A DNA stretch of 64,000 nt from the NCBI GenBank assembly GCA_944383415.1, contig CALWPK010000005.1:1-64000 (forward strand). The letters are read 5' to 3'. Position 1 is the stretch's first letter; every line of letters begins with the position of its first letter. Source of the DNA: an uncultured Clostridia bacterium (GTDB lineage Bacteria; Bacillota; Clostridia; Christensenellales; UBA1242). Positions 19,670 to 29,448 of this stretch are shown here, piece after piece. A model generated the notes under the pieces. It saw only the letters and a program-made list of their open reading frames with translations, made no database searches and was not told the DNA's origin. The translations under genes were made by a program, and so were the position numbers.

Positions 19670-21628
19670 TCATTTTCTTAGTTTTCTTTTTAGTTTCGCA
19701 ATCTCTTCTCTCAATGTAATTGCCGTTTCAAAATCGAGTTGAGATGCGGCAGTGTTCATAAGACCTTTCAATTGTTCAATCTTCTTGGATATATCCGATT
19801 TTGACATCTGCTCTTCATCACTATCCATTCTGATTTTCAATGTGTCTACGATGTCTTTTTTGATTGTCATAGGTTTGACATTGTGATCAAGATTATATTT
19901 CATTTGTTTTTCACGGCGTCTATTTGTCTCGTCAATTGCTTGACGCATACTATCAGTGATTCTATCTGCATACATTATTACTTTACTTTCACTATTACGA
20001 GCGGCACGACCCACGATCTGAATGAGAGAGGTTGAACTTCGCAAAAATCCCTCCTTATCCGCATCAAGGATCGCCACCAAAGTTACTTCAGGCAAGTCCA
20101 ATCCTTCACGAAGCAGATTGATACCTATCAAAACATCGAATTCATCCGCCCGTAATTCATTAATTATTTTTACTCGCTCTAGAGTATCAATGTCACTATG
20201 AAGGTATTTCACGCGAATACCATTCTCTCCAAAATAAGTAGACAAATCTTCTGCCATTTTTTTTGTAAGTGTAGTAACTAGTACTTTCCCTTTTTTTGCA
20301 ATATTTTTCTTTATTTCATCAGATAGATCATCCACTTGACCAAGACTAGGGCGAACTTCAATTTCAGGATCAAGTAGGTAGGTAGGACGAATCACCTGTT
20401 CCACTACCTGACCTGCAAGAGACAGTTCATATTCATTTGGTGTGGCAGAGACATAGATTGTTTGTCCTATTCGAGAGTTGAATTCGTCAAAATTGAGCGG
20501 ACGATTGTCGAAAGCACTAGGCAGGCGAAAGCCATAGTCAACTAGACTCGTCTTTCTCGCTCTATCTCCATTGTACATACCTCGTACTTGAGGTAGGGTG
20601 ATGTGACTTTCGTCTACAAAAAGCAAAAATCCATTAGGGAAATAATCTAACAAAGTGTATGGTGGTTCACCAGGCTTCCTACCATCAAAATATCTAGAAT
20701 AATTTTCAATGCCGGAACAATATCCCATTTCTTGCATCATTTCAATGTCATAGTTGGTGCGTTCACGAATTCGTTGAGCCTCAATGTATTTTCCTTCCCT
20801 TGTAAAATATTCTTCACGCTCTTTTGCATCTTTTTTGATCTGTTCAAGAGCACTGTTCAATCGCTCACTTCCGACAGCATAATGGCTTGCAGGGAAGATT
20901 GATGCGTGCTTTAGTTTGTCGATCACTTTTCCTGTCACGGCTTCAAATTCGCTAATTTGTTCTATTTCATCGTCAAAAAATTCTACTCTAATAGCACGTT
21001 CACTGCTATCAGCAGGGAATATATCTACTACATCTCCGCGTGCACGGAATGTGGATCGAGTGAAGTCTATATCATTTCTGGTGTACTGAATGCTTATTAA
21101 TCGAGATATCAATTGCTCTCTTGACATCTTATCCCCAGCACGCAACGAAATATGCAGGTCATAATATTCTTTCGGCGCGCCCAAGCCATATATGCATGAT
21201 ACAGATGCTACCACGATTGTATCCGATCTTTCGAGCAAACTGCTTGTGGCGCTATGACGCAATTTATCAATTTCATCATTGACGCTCATATCTTTTTCAA
21301 TATAAGTATCACTAGAAACTATATATGCCTCCGGTTGATAATAGTCATAGTAAGAAACAAAAAACTCTACTCTATTATTCGGGAAAAACTCTCTAAACTC
21401 ATTGCAAAGTTGGGCTGCAAGAGTTTTGTTGTGGGCAAGGACAAGAGTAGGGCGATTCACTTGTGCTATCACATTAGCCATTGTGAAAGTCTTTCCGCTA
21501 CCCGTAACTCCTTTTAGTACCTGAGCAGACAATCCATCATTTATTCCCTCAACTAGAGATGCTATAGCCTCGGGTTGATCACCCGTAGGCGCATATTTAG
21601 ATACCAATTCAAAATTTCTATATTCCAT
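19670..21628 (-). CDS. uvrB: Excinuclease ABC subunit B
   Basis: UvrB is the damage-verifying helicase-like subunit of nucleotide excision repair, loaded by UvrA and cut beside by UvrC. The 652 residues include Walker A (GVTGSGKT, about residues 40-47), the beta-hairpin region ([12 protein letters not shown]), the Walker B (LLFVDESH), helicase motif VI (QIVGRAARN) and the C-terminal UVR domain (about 615-652) that contacts UvrC. It is the last gene of a leftward operon, starting 7 bases after the preceding gene. No LexA-type box was recognised upstream of the operon. uvrA lies nearby but divergently, not in the usual uvrB-uvrA operon. Confidence 0.98.
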   Translation of the reverse strand: MEYRNFELVSKYAPTGDQPEAIASLVEGINDGLSAQVLKGVTGSGKTFTMANVIAQVNRPTLVLAHNKTLAAQLCNEFREFFPNNRVEFFVSYYDYYQPEAYIVSSDTYIEKDMSVNDEIDKLRHSATSSLLERSDTIVVASVSCIYGLGAPKEYYDLHISLRAGDKMSREQLISRLISIQYTRNDIDFTRSTFRARGDVVDIFPADSSERAIRVEFFDDEIEQISEFEAVTGKVIDKLKHASIFPASHYAVGSERLNSALEQIKKDAKEREEYFTREGKYIEAQRIRERTNYDIEMMQEMGYCSGIENYSRYFDGRKPGEPPYTLLDYFPNGFLLFVDESHITLPQVRGMYNGDRARKTSLVDYGFRLPSAFDNRPLNFDEFNSRIGQTIYVSATPNEYELSLAGQVVEQVIRPTYLLDPEIEVRPSLGQVDDLSDEIKKNIAKKGKVLVTTLTKKMAEDLSTYFGENGIRVKYLHSDIDTLERVKIINELRADEFDVLIGINLLREGLDLPEVTLVAILDADKEGFLRSSTSLIQIVGRAARNSESKVIMYADRITDSMRQAIDETNRRREKQMKYNLDHNVKPMTIKKDIVDTLKIRMDSDEEQMSKSDISKKIEQLKGLMNTAASQLDFETAITLREEIAKLKRKLRK

Positions 21629-21635
21629 AAATGAC

Positions 21636-21992
21636 CTAGAAGATAAATCTAATTAATACACCAATCAAAGCACTTATCACGGCTAAAACACACGTGCGAC
21701 CCAGAAGTAATAGGAGATTACGTTTGTTATTCGTGAGTTCGCGATGAAATCCCTCGCCTTTAATCTTCAGCGAAACGCAAAAGACGGGACTTCCTTTTTT
21801 ATCCGATTTGAATAGTTCAATATAATTATCATAACTTAGATTTGTCATTATTTTTTCTAATTCGTCAGGATATATGACATATCTGTCTGCTGCAAAAGAA
21901 ATTATTTCGCGCGGAGAAATAAGACAAGATTTTTTACCTTGACATTTTTGATACACATATTCCATTACATATTTTTCTTTGAACGTCAACAT
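21636..21992 (-). CDS. Small winged-helix-like membrane protein upstream of uvrB
   Basis: The 118-residue product has a helical N-terminal domain of about 75 residues whose pattern (helix, turn, helix ending in [10 protein letters not shown], then [16 protein letters not shown]) resembles a winged helix-turn-helix. It is followed by a basic linker and one C-terminal membrane helix (about 93-116). Its organisation matches the gene immediately upstream, so the two are probably diverged paralogues. AAGGA lies about 8 bases before the ATG. Function is unknown; a membrane-tethered regulator is one possibility suggested only by the layout. Confidence 0.7.
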   Translation of the reverse strand: MLTFKEKYVMEYVYQKCQGKKSCLISPREIISFAADRYVIYPDELEKIMTNLSYDNYIELFKSDKKGSPVFCVSLKIKGEGFHRELTNNKRNLLLLLGRTCVLAVISALIGVLIRFIF

Positions 21993-22007
21993 TTTAATTT
22001 CCTTAGT

Positions 22008-22379
22008 TTATAAAGTAAATAAGAAGAAAATAATCAATGCCAGCATAGTCCCGACGAATGAAGCAATTGCCACATATAGATATGGCAAAAAATTATTAGT
22101 TTTGACCGTATGCGACTTTGATTTTCCATCGGATTGTTCCAAATAGATATTCCCTTTAGGTGTGATAGAATAGCAATAAGTGTTGTCCTCACTGAATTTG
22201 ACATTAACATATTCTTGTTTTTCAAGAAAATTTATTATATCTTTCAAACTATCATTGTCATATTGAGATTTTTGAGCCAAAATTGCCATTATCTCATCTG
22301 TAGTGACAACTTTGTATGCACTACCCAACGCCAATTTATTCATCGCTTTTAATACTGATACTGATTTTTTGTCTAGCAT
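22008..22379 (-). CDS. Small winged-helix-like membrane protein, second of a pair
   Basis: The start is taken at the ATG preceded by AAAGGA, giving 123 residues; an upstream in-frame ATG would add 13 residues but lacks a ribosome binding site. Residues about 1-85 look like a winged helix (EIMAILAQ, a helix SLKDIINFLEKQEYV, then CYSITPKGNIYLEQ in the wing position). A hydrophilic linker leads to one C-terminal membrane helix (about 98-122). It resembles the downstream gene in size and order of parts. It sits between pepF and uvrB, 50 bases after pepF. Confidence 0.7.
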   Translation of the reverse strand: MLDKKSVSVLKAMNKLALGSAYKVVTTDEIMAILAQKSQYDNDSLKDIINFLEKQEYVNVKFSEDNTYCYSITPKGNIYLEQSDGKSKSHTVKTNNFLPYLYVAIASFVGTMLALIIFFLFTL

Positions 22380-22429
22380 AATATCCTTTATTATAACATT
22401 TATAATTATTTTTTGCAATCTTTTCTAAA

Positions 22430-24199
22430 TTATTTATTCAATGATTTATATAATTCTAATTGTTTTTTTATAAAATTAAACGCAATTTCATAAGGCTGGT
22501 CGCTTGTCAAATCTATACCTATTTCTTTCAAAACATCAATAGCAGGTCTGTTTGTTCCATTTTTCAAAAAGTTGATATATGACTTGTAGAATTCATTATC
22601 AGATAAAATCTTGTCCGCTATTGCTATGGCTGTGACCAAACCAGTTGCATAAGTGAATACATAAAAAGGAGAGTAGAAATGAGGTACGCACATCCATTCG
22701 TATTGCAATTTGTCAGGTATGATCAAGGATTTTCCATAAAATTTTCTATTGAGATCAAGATAATAGTTATTCAAATCTTCATAAGTAATAGGTTCATTAT
22801 TTTCAATCTTTTGGTGGGCGTACAGTTCAAATTCAGTGAAAATTATCTGTCTAAAAATGGTACTTCTCACGTCATCAAGAAAATGGTGAAGATAGTATGA
22901 TTTGTCCTTTTTCTTTGCACTATCTGACATATATTGATTAAGCAATATTTCATTGGTCGTACTTGCAATCTCAGCGGCGAAAATAGAAATGTTCGCTTTT
23001 TCATAAGGTTGAGCATTCAAAAAATACTCTGCATTGATACAATGACCTAGTTCGTGACATAAAGTTGAGACGGAATTATAATTGTAAATGTAGTTTGTCA
23101 AGACTACGGTCTTCGCTCCATAGCAATGCGAACAGTATGCACCCGAATTTTTGTTTTCATTAGGAAAATAATCAATAGAATTGTCGTTTAATTTCCTATT
23201 CAAATTTTCTAGATATTCTTCACCTAATGGCTTCAAAGCCTTGATTATCATCTCCTTTGCTTGATCTAGCGAAATTTTCGAATTGTTTTTTGAATCCTCA
23301 AAAAGATCGTAGTATGCGAATTTTTTGTTTTTTGAGATTTTAGCACGTGTTTTGCAATAGTCTTGTAGCAAAGGAATATATTTTTCTGTGAATTTTATTA
23401 TATTGTCAAACACCGCTTTTGGAATGTCATCTTCTAGTAATACACTTTCTAACAGATTTGAATAATTGGTCAATTTGGATAAAAATTTATCATATTCAAT
23501 GTCTTTTAAATACAATTCAGAAAAGGTTTTATTTAGCCTACTGAATGCTGTCATTCGCGAGTCGAACGCATTTTTTCTAAGAACTCCATCGTTTCCTCGC
23601 AAATATTTTGGATAGGTGGAGTTATCTACTTTTTTCAATTTTCCCGTCCCATCCAATGCGTCATCAAACTTGATTTCAGAATCCACTAAAATGCTGTGGA
23701 TATTTTCATTATTACCTAAAAAATTGCTCATTTTTGATAACAATTCGTTCGTCTTTTCATCTATTTTATGAGGTTTTAACTTTATTATCTCCTTAATCAA
23801 ATTATCATAATCTGAAAATCTTTTGTCTTGTAATAATGATTTCAAATATTTTTCTGGCAATTCATACAATTGCGGGGCAAAATATGAATTCGCTTCGCTC
23901 AATCTGGTATATAAGTTGTTGAATCTTTGCTCCAACATCAACATCTTAGTGTCGGACGAGTCTACATTCAGATTATGCGATATGAAGTGTGCCAATTTCG
24001 CTATAGATATGAAATCTTCTTTAAACTTTTCAAGACGTTCATACAATATATTAGAATTTTGCAATTTTCCCTTATATTTTGGTAGGATTTCGGTCAAATT
24101 TTCCATTTTTTTGAAAATTTGGTCAATCTCCTCATCGTTTTTTATATAACTTGATAAGTCCCACTTATATTCTTCTGATATCTCTTTTCTTTTTCTCAT
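22430..24199 (-). CDS. pepF: Oligoendopeptidase F, M3 family
   Basis: This cytoplasmic zinc metallopeptidase of the M3 family degrades oligopeptides. The 589-residue length fits PepF. The zinc motif HELGH is in TLCHELGHCINAEYF, and the third ligand Glu is in the downstream AEIASTTNEILL segment. The start is the ATG 5 bases after AAGGAG; a GTG two codons upstream overlaps that site. It is the first gene of the leftward operon with two small membrane proteins and uvrB. A promoter lies just upstream. Confidence 0.93.
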   Translation of the reverse strand: MRKRKEISEEYKWDLSSYIKNDEEIDQIFKKMENLTEILPKYKGKLQNSNILYERLEKFKEDFISIAKLAHFISHNLNVDSSDTKMLMLEQRFNNLYTRLSEANSYFAPQLYELPEKYLKSLLQDKRFSDYDNLIKEIIKLKPHKIDEKTNELLSKMSNFLGNNENIHSILVDSEIKFDDALDGTGKLKKVDNSTYPKYLRGNDGVLRKNAFDSRMTAFSRLNKTFSELYLKDIEYDKFLSKLTNYSNLLESVLLEDDIPKAVFDNIIKFTEKYIPLLQDYCKTRAKISKNKKFAYYDLFEDSKNNSKISLDQAKEMIIKALKPLGEEYLENLNRKLNDNSIDYFPNENKNSGAYCSHCYGAKTVVLTNYIYNYNSVSTLCHELGHCINAEYFLNAQPYEKANISIFAAEIASTTNEILLNQYMSDSAKKKDKSYYLHHFLDDVRSTIFRQIIFTEFELYAHQKIENNEPITYEDLNNYYLDLNRKFYGKSLIIPDKLQYEWMCVPHFYSPFYVFTYATGLVTAIAIADKILSDNEFYKSYINFLKNGTNRPAIDVLKEIGIDLTSDQPYEIAFNFIKKQLELYKSLNK

Positions 24200-24217
24200 T
24201 TTCACTCCTTAACAATT

Positions 24218-24245
24218 ATTTTAAATTTATTATTATTTTTGTCAA
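24218..24245 (-). promoter_or_regulatory. Promoter of the pepF-uvrB operon
   Basis: On the minus strand TTGACA (24245-24240) and TAAAAT (24223-24218) are separated by 16 bases, just upstream of AAGGAG and the pepF start. Confidence 0.65.
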
Positions 24246-24309
24246 GCAATACGTTTTTAATCTTGAAATATAACAAAATTTGCCTATATATTTTTTCATT
24301 TTATAAATC

Positions 24310-24338
24310 TTGACATCTTGTGTGGTATATTGTATAAT
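24310..24338 (+). promoter_or_regulatory. Perfect consensus promoter
   Basis: TTGACA (24310-24315), 17 bases, TATAAT (24333-24338) is the full sigma-70/sigma-A consensus. It drives a 128-residue membrane protein gene. Confidence 0.85.
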
Positions 24339-24364
24339 AATATATAATAAATAAGAGGTGGAGT

Positions 24365-24751
24365 ATGTTAAGAAAAATTGTTTTGATTTTATGCGTTGCG
24401 TTCGTTGTAGTTTGCTATGGCTATCCTTGTTTCATTCTTCCTTTTGGCGAATATGTTCGCACGACAGAAATCGGGAATATTACGACAGAATCGACATACA
24501 ATTTTGACTGGGATGGCACGGTTACAAAAGAAGATGAATTAGGCATTACAACAAAATATTATTATAAATTAAAGGGCAATGAAGTTTTGCTAAGCGTTGA
24601 TGAAAATTTTGATGATGATGATATTTCAATTAGCATCAATTCATTATACAATATAGACAATGGATATTTCAATCAAGTCGGTTATTATGTGGCTATAGGA
24701 GTAGGAATCCTTGCATTAGTATTGATTATTACAATTCCAAGAAGAAGTTAA
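24365..24751 (+). CDS. Small bitopic membrane protein of unknown function
   Basis: The 128-residue protein has an N-terminal hydrophobic segment (LRKIVLILCVAFVVVCYGYP), an acidic region of about 75 residues likely outside the cell, and a C-terminal membrane helix (YYVAIGVGILALVLIITI) ending in a short basic tail. No family was recognised. It has its own perfect consensus promoter, an AGGTGG site before the ATG and a strong terminator. It therefore appears to be an independent, potentially highly transcribed gene between the divergent pepF operon and uvrA. Confidence 0.75.
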   Translation: MLRKIVLILCVAFVVVCYGYPCFILPFGEYVRTTEIGNITTESTYNFDWDGTVTKEDELGITTKYYYKLKGNEVLLSVDENFDDDDISISINSLYNIDNGYFNQVGYYVAIGVGILALVLIITIPRRS

Positions 24752-24777
24752 GCGACAAAAGTCGCTTTTTTCATTTT
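24750..24777 (+). terminator. Rho-independent terminator
   Basis: AAGCGAC and GTCGCTT form a perfect 7-bp stem with an AAAA loop, followed by TTTT, overlapping the stop codon of the small membrane protein gene. Confidence 0.9.
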
Positions 24778-24975
24778 TTGAGGAAATTTATTATATTAAT
24801 ATTATTTTCTTTTAGACATACTTTTAAAGCAGAGAGTAAACAATTCAATTGAATTCATATTAATTCTTACATTTTTTTGACTTGATATAAAATTGTAGAA
24901 AATTCCACTTGAAAATTGACGAATAATGTGATACACTATTAATTGATTTAATTTAGGAAAAAATAGAAGGTGGAT

Positions 24976-27792
24976 ATGTTAGAAAATATAGTTGTAAAAG
25001 GTGCGAAAGAAAACAATCTAAAAAATGTCGATGTAGTTATCCCAAAAAATAAATTGGTAGTTTTTTCTGGTGTGAGCGGATGCGGAAAGTCCACTCTCGC
25101 TTTTGACACAATCTTTGCCGAAGGACAGAGGAGATATATGGAGAGTTTGTCCAGTTATGCTAGACAATTTTTGGGGCAGATGAACAAGCCAGATGTAGAA
25201 AGCATCGACGGACTTAGTCCAGCGATCTCAATAGATCAAAAGAGCACAAACAACAACCCACGTTCTACTGTTGGCACCATCACTGAAATATATGATTATT
25301 TAAGGCTTTTGTTTGCTCGAATTGGCAAACCTTATTGCCCAAAATGTGGCAAGTCTATTAGTGTACAGACCATCGATCAAATAGTGGATAGGATTTTGGA
25401 AGTAGAGGACGGGAGCAAGTTACTAGTGATGGCTCCAATTATCAGAGCACAAAAGGGCAGTCACGAAAAGACTTTGGACGGATTGAGAAAAGATGGATTC
25501 GTTCGTGTAATGGCAGACAGTCAGGTATATTCTCTTGATGATGCCATTGTACTTGACAAAAACAAACGTCACGACATATATGTCATTGTAGATAGATTGG
25601 TCAAAAAAGATGGAATAATTTCTCGTCTTACCGAATCTGTGGAGAAATGCCTGCAGATGGCGGATGGATTAGTAATAATTAATGCAGATGGAGAAGATAA
25701 ATTATATAGTGTAAAATATAGTTGCGTAGACTGTGGAATTTCTATTCCTGATATTGAACCTACACTATTTAGTTTCAACAATCACACAGGTGCTTGTCCA
25801 AAATGTGGCGGGTTGGGTTATGTCATAAAAATTGGTGAAAATTCTATAGTTAAAAATGATAGATTGTCTATAAATGAAGGTGCTTTGGCGGTAATGGGTT
25901 TCAATATTGACACCACAGGAATTACAAAGCGTGCATTGCAAAAATTAGGTAAAAAATATAATTTTACGCTCGATATGCCATATTATAAGATTCCTAAAGA
26001 GGCTAGGAACGTCTTGATCAATGGAGAAAGCGGAGATAAGGATCTAATTGCACCAAATTTGCATCAATATTGCACGCAAAAAGATGCTTTGTTTATGGGA
26101 ATTATACCTGACCTTTTGAGGAGATTTCAGGAATCTCAAAGCGAATATGTCAAGGAAGAGATATATAAATTGATGAGTGAGGATACTTGCCCAGAGTGCT
26201 TGGGTAAGAGACTCAATCCAAGTGCATTGTCAATAAAAATAAACAAGAAAAACATCGCAGAATTATGCGATATGTCTATCACAAAATTATATAGATTCAT
26301 TACATCCTTAGAATTGAGCAAAACTGATCAAATGATTGCGGAAAGCATAATCAAAGAGATAACTTCTAGACTATCATTTCTCATTAATGTAGGATTGACA
26401 TATTTAACATTGTCAAGACGCGCAGGTACTCTTTCAGGTGGAGAGTCGCAACGCATACGTTTGGCGACACAGATTGGCAGTGGACTAAGTGGTGTGCTGT
26501 ATATCTTAGACGAGCCTAGCATTGGTTTGCATCAACGAGATAACGATAGATTAATTGATACTCTCAAAAATTTGCGAGATCTTGGCAACACGCTCATCGT
26601 CGTGGAGCACGATGAGGACACGATTAGAGAGGCGGACTATCTGGTAGATATAGGTCCTTTTGCCGGCACCAACGGAGGAGAGGTGGTTGCGTGTGGAAGT
26701 GTGCAAGATCTTATGAACAATCCTAGATCTATTACAGGAAAATTCTTATCAGGCGAAATGAAAATCGAAGTTCCTGAAAAAAGGCGAGAAACGAACAAGG
26801 GCTATATTAGACTGCTTGGTTGTAGGGAGCATAATATTGAAGATCTGGATGTAGCCATTCCGCGAGGAGTCCTCACGTGTATAACAGGAGTGAGCGGTAG
26901 CGGAAAGTCTACGTTGGTCAATGATATTTTCTATCGGGCATTGTTCAACAAACTCAATAGACGTGACCAAGACAAAAATTTGATGGATATATTGGGCATT
27001 GAAGGAATTGACAAAGTGATTCAAATAGATCAGACTCCGATCGGACGGACTCCTAGAAGCAATCCTGCCACATACTCTGGCGTGTTTACAAAAATCAGAG
27101 AACTTTTTGCCTCAACTCCGCAAGCGAAAGAAAAAGGCTTCGATCTAGGTAAATTTAGTTTCAATGTTGAGGGCGGACGCTGTGAGGCATGCTCGGGTGA
27201 TGGAGTGAAAAGGCTCAGGATGTATTTTATGCCAGATGTGTTCGTGTCGTGTGAAGTCTGTGGCGGAAAACGATATTCAAGAGAGGTCTTAGAAGTCAAA
27301 TATAAGGGGAAATCTATTTATGACGTGCTTGAGATGACTATTGATGAGGCGTATGAATTCTTCGATGCACTACCTCAAATCAAAAGCAAGTTACAGACAT
27401 TAGTCGATGTAGGATTGGGCTATATCAAATTAGGTCAGAGTGCTACCACATTATCAGGCGGAGAGGCACAGAGATTGAAATTGGCAACCGAATTGACCAA
27501 ACGTGACACGGGCAATACAGTTTACATTTTGGACGAACCTACCACAGGTCTACATTCTTACGATGTGAAAAGATTGGTGGACATTTTGCAAAGATTAGTA
27601 GGCAATGGAAATACAGTCGTTGTGATAGAACACAATTTGGACATAGTCAAGACCGCTGATTATATCATAGATATGGGACCAGAGGGCGGTGAAGGTGGCG
27701 GAAAAATTGTGGCTACAGGCACACCTGAAGAGGTTGCAAAAGTGAAAGCGAGTTATACTGGGATGTATTTGAAGAAAATGTTGAAAAAGTAG
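24976..27792 (+). CDS. uvrA: Excinuclease ABC subunit A
   Basis: UvrA is the dimeric ABC ATPase that detects DNA lesions and delivers UvrB. The 938 residues show Walker A sites GVSGCGKS and GVSGSGKS, ABC signatures LSGGESQRIRLA and LSGGEAQRLKLA, and Walker B segments ending LDEPSIGL and LDEPTTGL. Zinc modules are at CPKCGKS, CVDCG---CPKCGG and CEACSGDG---CEVCGGK. The start is the ATG preceded by GAAGG with 5-base spacing; an in-frame GTG two codons upstream overlaps that site. A small gene follows after 10 bases. Confidence 0.98.
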   Translation: MLENIVVKGAKENNLKNVDVVIPKNKLVVFSGVSGCGKSTLAFDTIFAEGQRRYMESLSSYARQFLGQMNKPDVESIDGLSPAISIDQKSTNNNPRSTVGTITEIYDYLRLLFARIGKPYCPKCGKSISVQTIDQIVDRILEVEDGSKLLVMAPIIRAQKGSHEKTLDGLRKDGFVRVMADSQVYSLDDAIVLDKNKRHDIYVIVDRLVKKDGIISRLTESVEKCLQMADGLVIINADGEDKLYSVKYSCVDCGISIPDIEPTLFSFNNHTGACPKCGGLGYVIKIGENSIVKNDRLSINEGALAVMGFNIDTTGITKRALQKLGKKYNFTLDMPYYKIPKEARNVLINGESGDKDLIAPNLHQYCTQKDALFMGIIPDLLRRFQESQSEYVKEEIYKLMSEDTCPECLGKRLNPSALSIKINKKNIAELCDMSITKLYRFITSLELSKTDQMIAESIIKEITSRLSFLINVGLTYLTLSRRAGTLSGGESQRIRLATQIGSGLSGVLYILDEPSIGLHQRDNDRLIDTLKNLRDLGNTLIVVEHDEDTIREADYLVDIGPFAGTNGGEVVACGSVQDLMNNPRSITGKFLSGEMKIEVPEKRRETNKGYIRLLGCREHNIEDLDVAIPRGVLTCITGVSGSGKSTLVNDIFYRALFNKLNRRDQDKNLMDILGIEGIDKVIQIDQTPIGRTPRSNPATYSGVFTKIRELFASTPQAKEKGFDLGKFSFNVEGGRCEACSGDGVKRLRMYFMPDVFVSCEVCGGKRYSREVLEVKYKGKSIYDVLEMTIDEAYEFFDALPQIKSKLQTLVDVGLGYIKLGQSATTLSGGEAQRLKLATELTKRDTGNTVYILDEPTTGLHSYDVKRLVDILQRLVGNGNTVVVIEHNLDIVKTADYIIDMGPEGGEGGGKIVATGTPEEVAKVKASYTGMYLKKMLKK

Positions 27793-27802
27793 GTATAGAT
27801 AT

Positions 27803-28120
27803 ATGGAAAAAGAACTAAAAAAATGCTATCATTATATGGATTTAAGATATGATTCTACTATTGAAGAGATTAAATCGAGGCAAAAAATTATGATCAAGAT
27901 TTTTCGAGCAAAGAGCGTAAAGAGCGGAAAATCTTACAAAAATGAAATAGCAAAAGTAAATAATTTCACCAGCAAAATTTTGGCTAATATTAAACAAAAT
28001 GGAATACCAAAAGCGAGTTTTTTCAATTTTTCTTCGACAGTTAATGAAGTGGCAACGCTTACTTTTGTCTTGATAATTATGATCATCATTTGTACTGTCA
28101 CATTCTTGACTTTGATGTAA
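27803..28120 (+). CDS. Degenerate J-domain-like tail-anchored membrane protein
   Basis: The 105-residue product starts with about 65 basic, helical residues in which YMDLRYDSTIEEIKSRQKIM and the later YKNEIAKVNNFTSKIL recall helices of a DnaJ J-domain, but the His-Pro-Asp triplet that stimulates Hsp70 is absent. A C-terminal hydrophobic helix (about 82-104) would anchor it in the membrane. The gene follows uvrA by 10 bases with only a weak site (TAGG) before ATG, so it is likely cotranscribed with it. The J-like assignment is tentative. Confidence 0.55.
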   Translation: MEKELKKCYHYMDLRYDSTIEEIKSRQKIMIKIFRAKSVKSGKSYKNEIAKVNNFTSKILANIKQNGIPKASFFNFSSTVNEVATLTFVLIIMIIICTVTFLTLM

Positions 28121-28130
28121 TATTAATGAA

Positions 28131-28174
28131 TAAAAAAGTGAACATAAAAAATAAGAAAAATATCCAATGTTCAC
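28131..28174 (-). terminator. Leftward terminator of the DUF421-DUF4363 operon
   Basis: In minus-strand RNA GTGAACAT (28174-28167) pairs with ATGTTCAC (28145-28138) and is followed by TTTTTTATTC. The loop is long (21 bases). It lies about 60 bases past the stop of the DUF4363 gene. Confidence 0.7.
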
Positions 28175-28232
28175 CCAAATCAATATTAATCCTTTTAATT
28201 GTTTATTTTGAGGGAATTTAAAATAATTATTT

Positions 28233-28619
28233 TTATACTAAATTCAAAATATTAATTCCTGTAGTTTGATTCAGTCCTACAATATTGTAATTCAATAAGC
28301 GAGAATACGTCACAGCATCCTCTTGACTTTCATTTATTATTGAGGAGCATAAATATTGGAGATAATCGGATATAGGTTGCAGATCTTTTCTTGAAATAGA
28401 GATGCACAATATATCCATTTTTTCTGTCCAATATTCGTTCAAATTTATTATATCGTTTTGAATTTTTGGATCTGTTATTTCAGTTGTTAGCAACGTTTCA
28501 TATATTTTTTCACTATCATTTTCTAGTTTTTCAAAAACTTTTTGCGTATAAATTCCATCCCAAATACATAATCCTGTAACGGCAAGGAACAAAATTAAAA
28601 TCGGTATCCAAACTTTCAT
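28233..28619 (-). CDS. DUF4363 family protein
   Basis: The 128-residue protein has an N-terminal hydrophobic segment (VWIPILILFLAVTGLCIW) and a mostly helical extracytoplasmic part. Size, topology and its position behind a DUF421 gene match DUF4363 proteins of spore-forming Clostridia, whose function is not established. Its ATG overlaps the TGA of the upstream gene (ATGA), so translation is coupled. Confidence 0.7.
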   Translation of the reverse strand: MKVWIPILILFLAVTGLCIWDGIYTQKVFEKLENDSEKIYETLLTTEITDPKIQNDIINLNEYWTEKMDILCISISRKDLQPISDYLQYLCSSIINESQEDAVTYSRLLNYNIVGLNQTTGINILNLV

Positions 28620-29332
28620 AATTTTACTTCCTTTTTGATGTTTTCTATCAATTTGAAATTCTCGCCTTTCTTTTGATAGTAGGTTTTTCCTTCGCTATCG
28701 ACTGATAAAATTATCAAATCTTTTATGGTTTCTATTTTTAAATATTTCAAAATTTTGTTTAAATCGTCATCGTTCATACTTAATTGATCCATCTCTTCCT
28801 TTATAATTTTACCATCAGAAATGATAACGTGAGGGAGGTGTGCGGGAGGATTTGTTACGTTCACATCTTTTGCTGTAGCGGGAGAATTTTCGCTAGTAGG
28901 TATGACGCTCATTTTTCCATTGGTTTCTATGATTGCGTATAAAATTTGATCAAAACTATAGAAGCCTGCCTGTCTAATTGATTCCAGCAAATCATCAATA
29001 TTCATATTAAGGTCTTTGAGTGCCTTATATTCAATTCCTTTTGGACTTATTACAACAACGGGTCGTCCGCTCATAAATCTTCGAATTTTAATATTTTTCC
29101 TTGTTAATATCGTGATAAAAAAATGTATTAGCACCAAGATTGCAAGAGGTAAAATTCCATTAATCAAAGGAATATTTGTATCACTCATTGGCAAAGTGGC
29201 CAAATCGGCAATGATCAATGTTATAACTACTTCATAGGGTTGCATTTCGCCAATTTGACGTTTGCCCATCAATCTTAGGAATACTAAAACTGCAATATAA
29301 ATTATTAATACTCTGATAAAAATTATGAACAT
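28616..29332 (-). CDS. DUF421 (YetF/YcaP-like) membrane protein
   Basis: The 238-residue protein has three N-terminal membrane helices and a cytoplasmic DUF421 domain. Family landmarks are visible: LRLMGKRQIGEMQPYEVVIT after helix 1, IADLATLPMSD, and the cytosolic phrase GRPVVVISPKG followed by LLESIRQAGFYSFDQILYAI. The molecular function of the family is unclear, although Bacillus members are linked to sporulation and envelope processes. No Shine-Dalgarno precedes the ATG; instead a perfect inverted repeat covers the start codon, a possible control site. It forms an operon with the DUF4363 gene. Confidence 0.85.
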   Translation of the reverse strand: MFIIFIRVLIIYIAVLVFLRLMGKRQIGEMQPYEVVITLIIADLATLPMSDTNIPLINGILPLAILVLIHFFITILTRKNIKIRRFMSGRPVVVISPKGIEYKALKDLNMNIDDLLESIRQAGFYSFDQILYAIIETNGKMSVIPTSENSPATAKDVNVTNPPAHLPHVIISDGKIIKEEMDQLSMNDDDLNKILKYLKIETIKDLIILSVDSEGKTYYQKKGENFKLIENIKKEVKL

Positions 29333-29348
29333 ACAATAAGTATGTTCA
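29326..29348. promoter_or_regulatory. Perfect inverted repeat covering the DUF421 start codon
   Basis: TGAACATAC (29326-29334) and GTATGTTCA (29340-29348) are perfect complements around AATAA. On the minus strand the ATG (29332-29330) lies inside one arm. It could be a repressor operator or an mRNA hairpin that hides the initiation site. Confidence 0.55.
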
Positions 29349-29448
29349 GAGAAACTAAATTTATACTTTTTATTTAATATCGTTTTTGATATATCTTAGA
29401 CTATATTTAGTATTGTATAAAATATAAAAATTTCAAAAATTTGCTACT

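Noticed and set aside
24752..24975. LexA/SOS box search upstream of uvrA and of the pepF-uvrB operon
   Set aside because: No GAAC-N4-GTTC-type site was seen at either place, so SOS control is not claimed.
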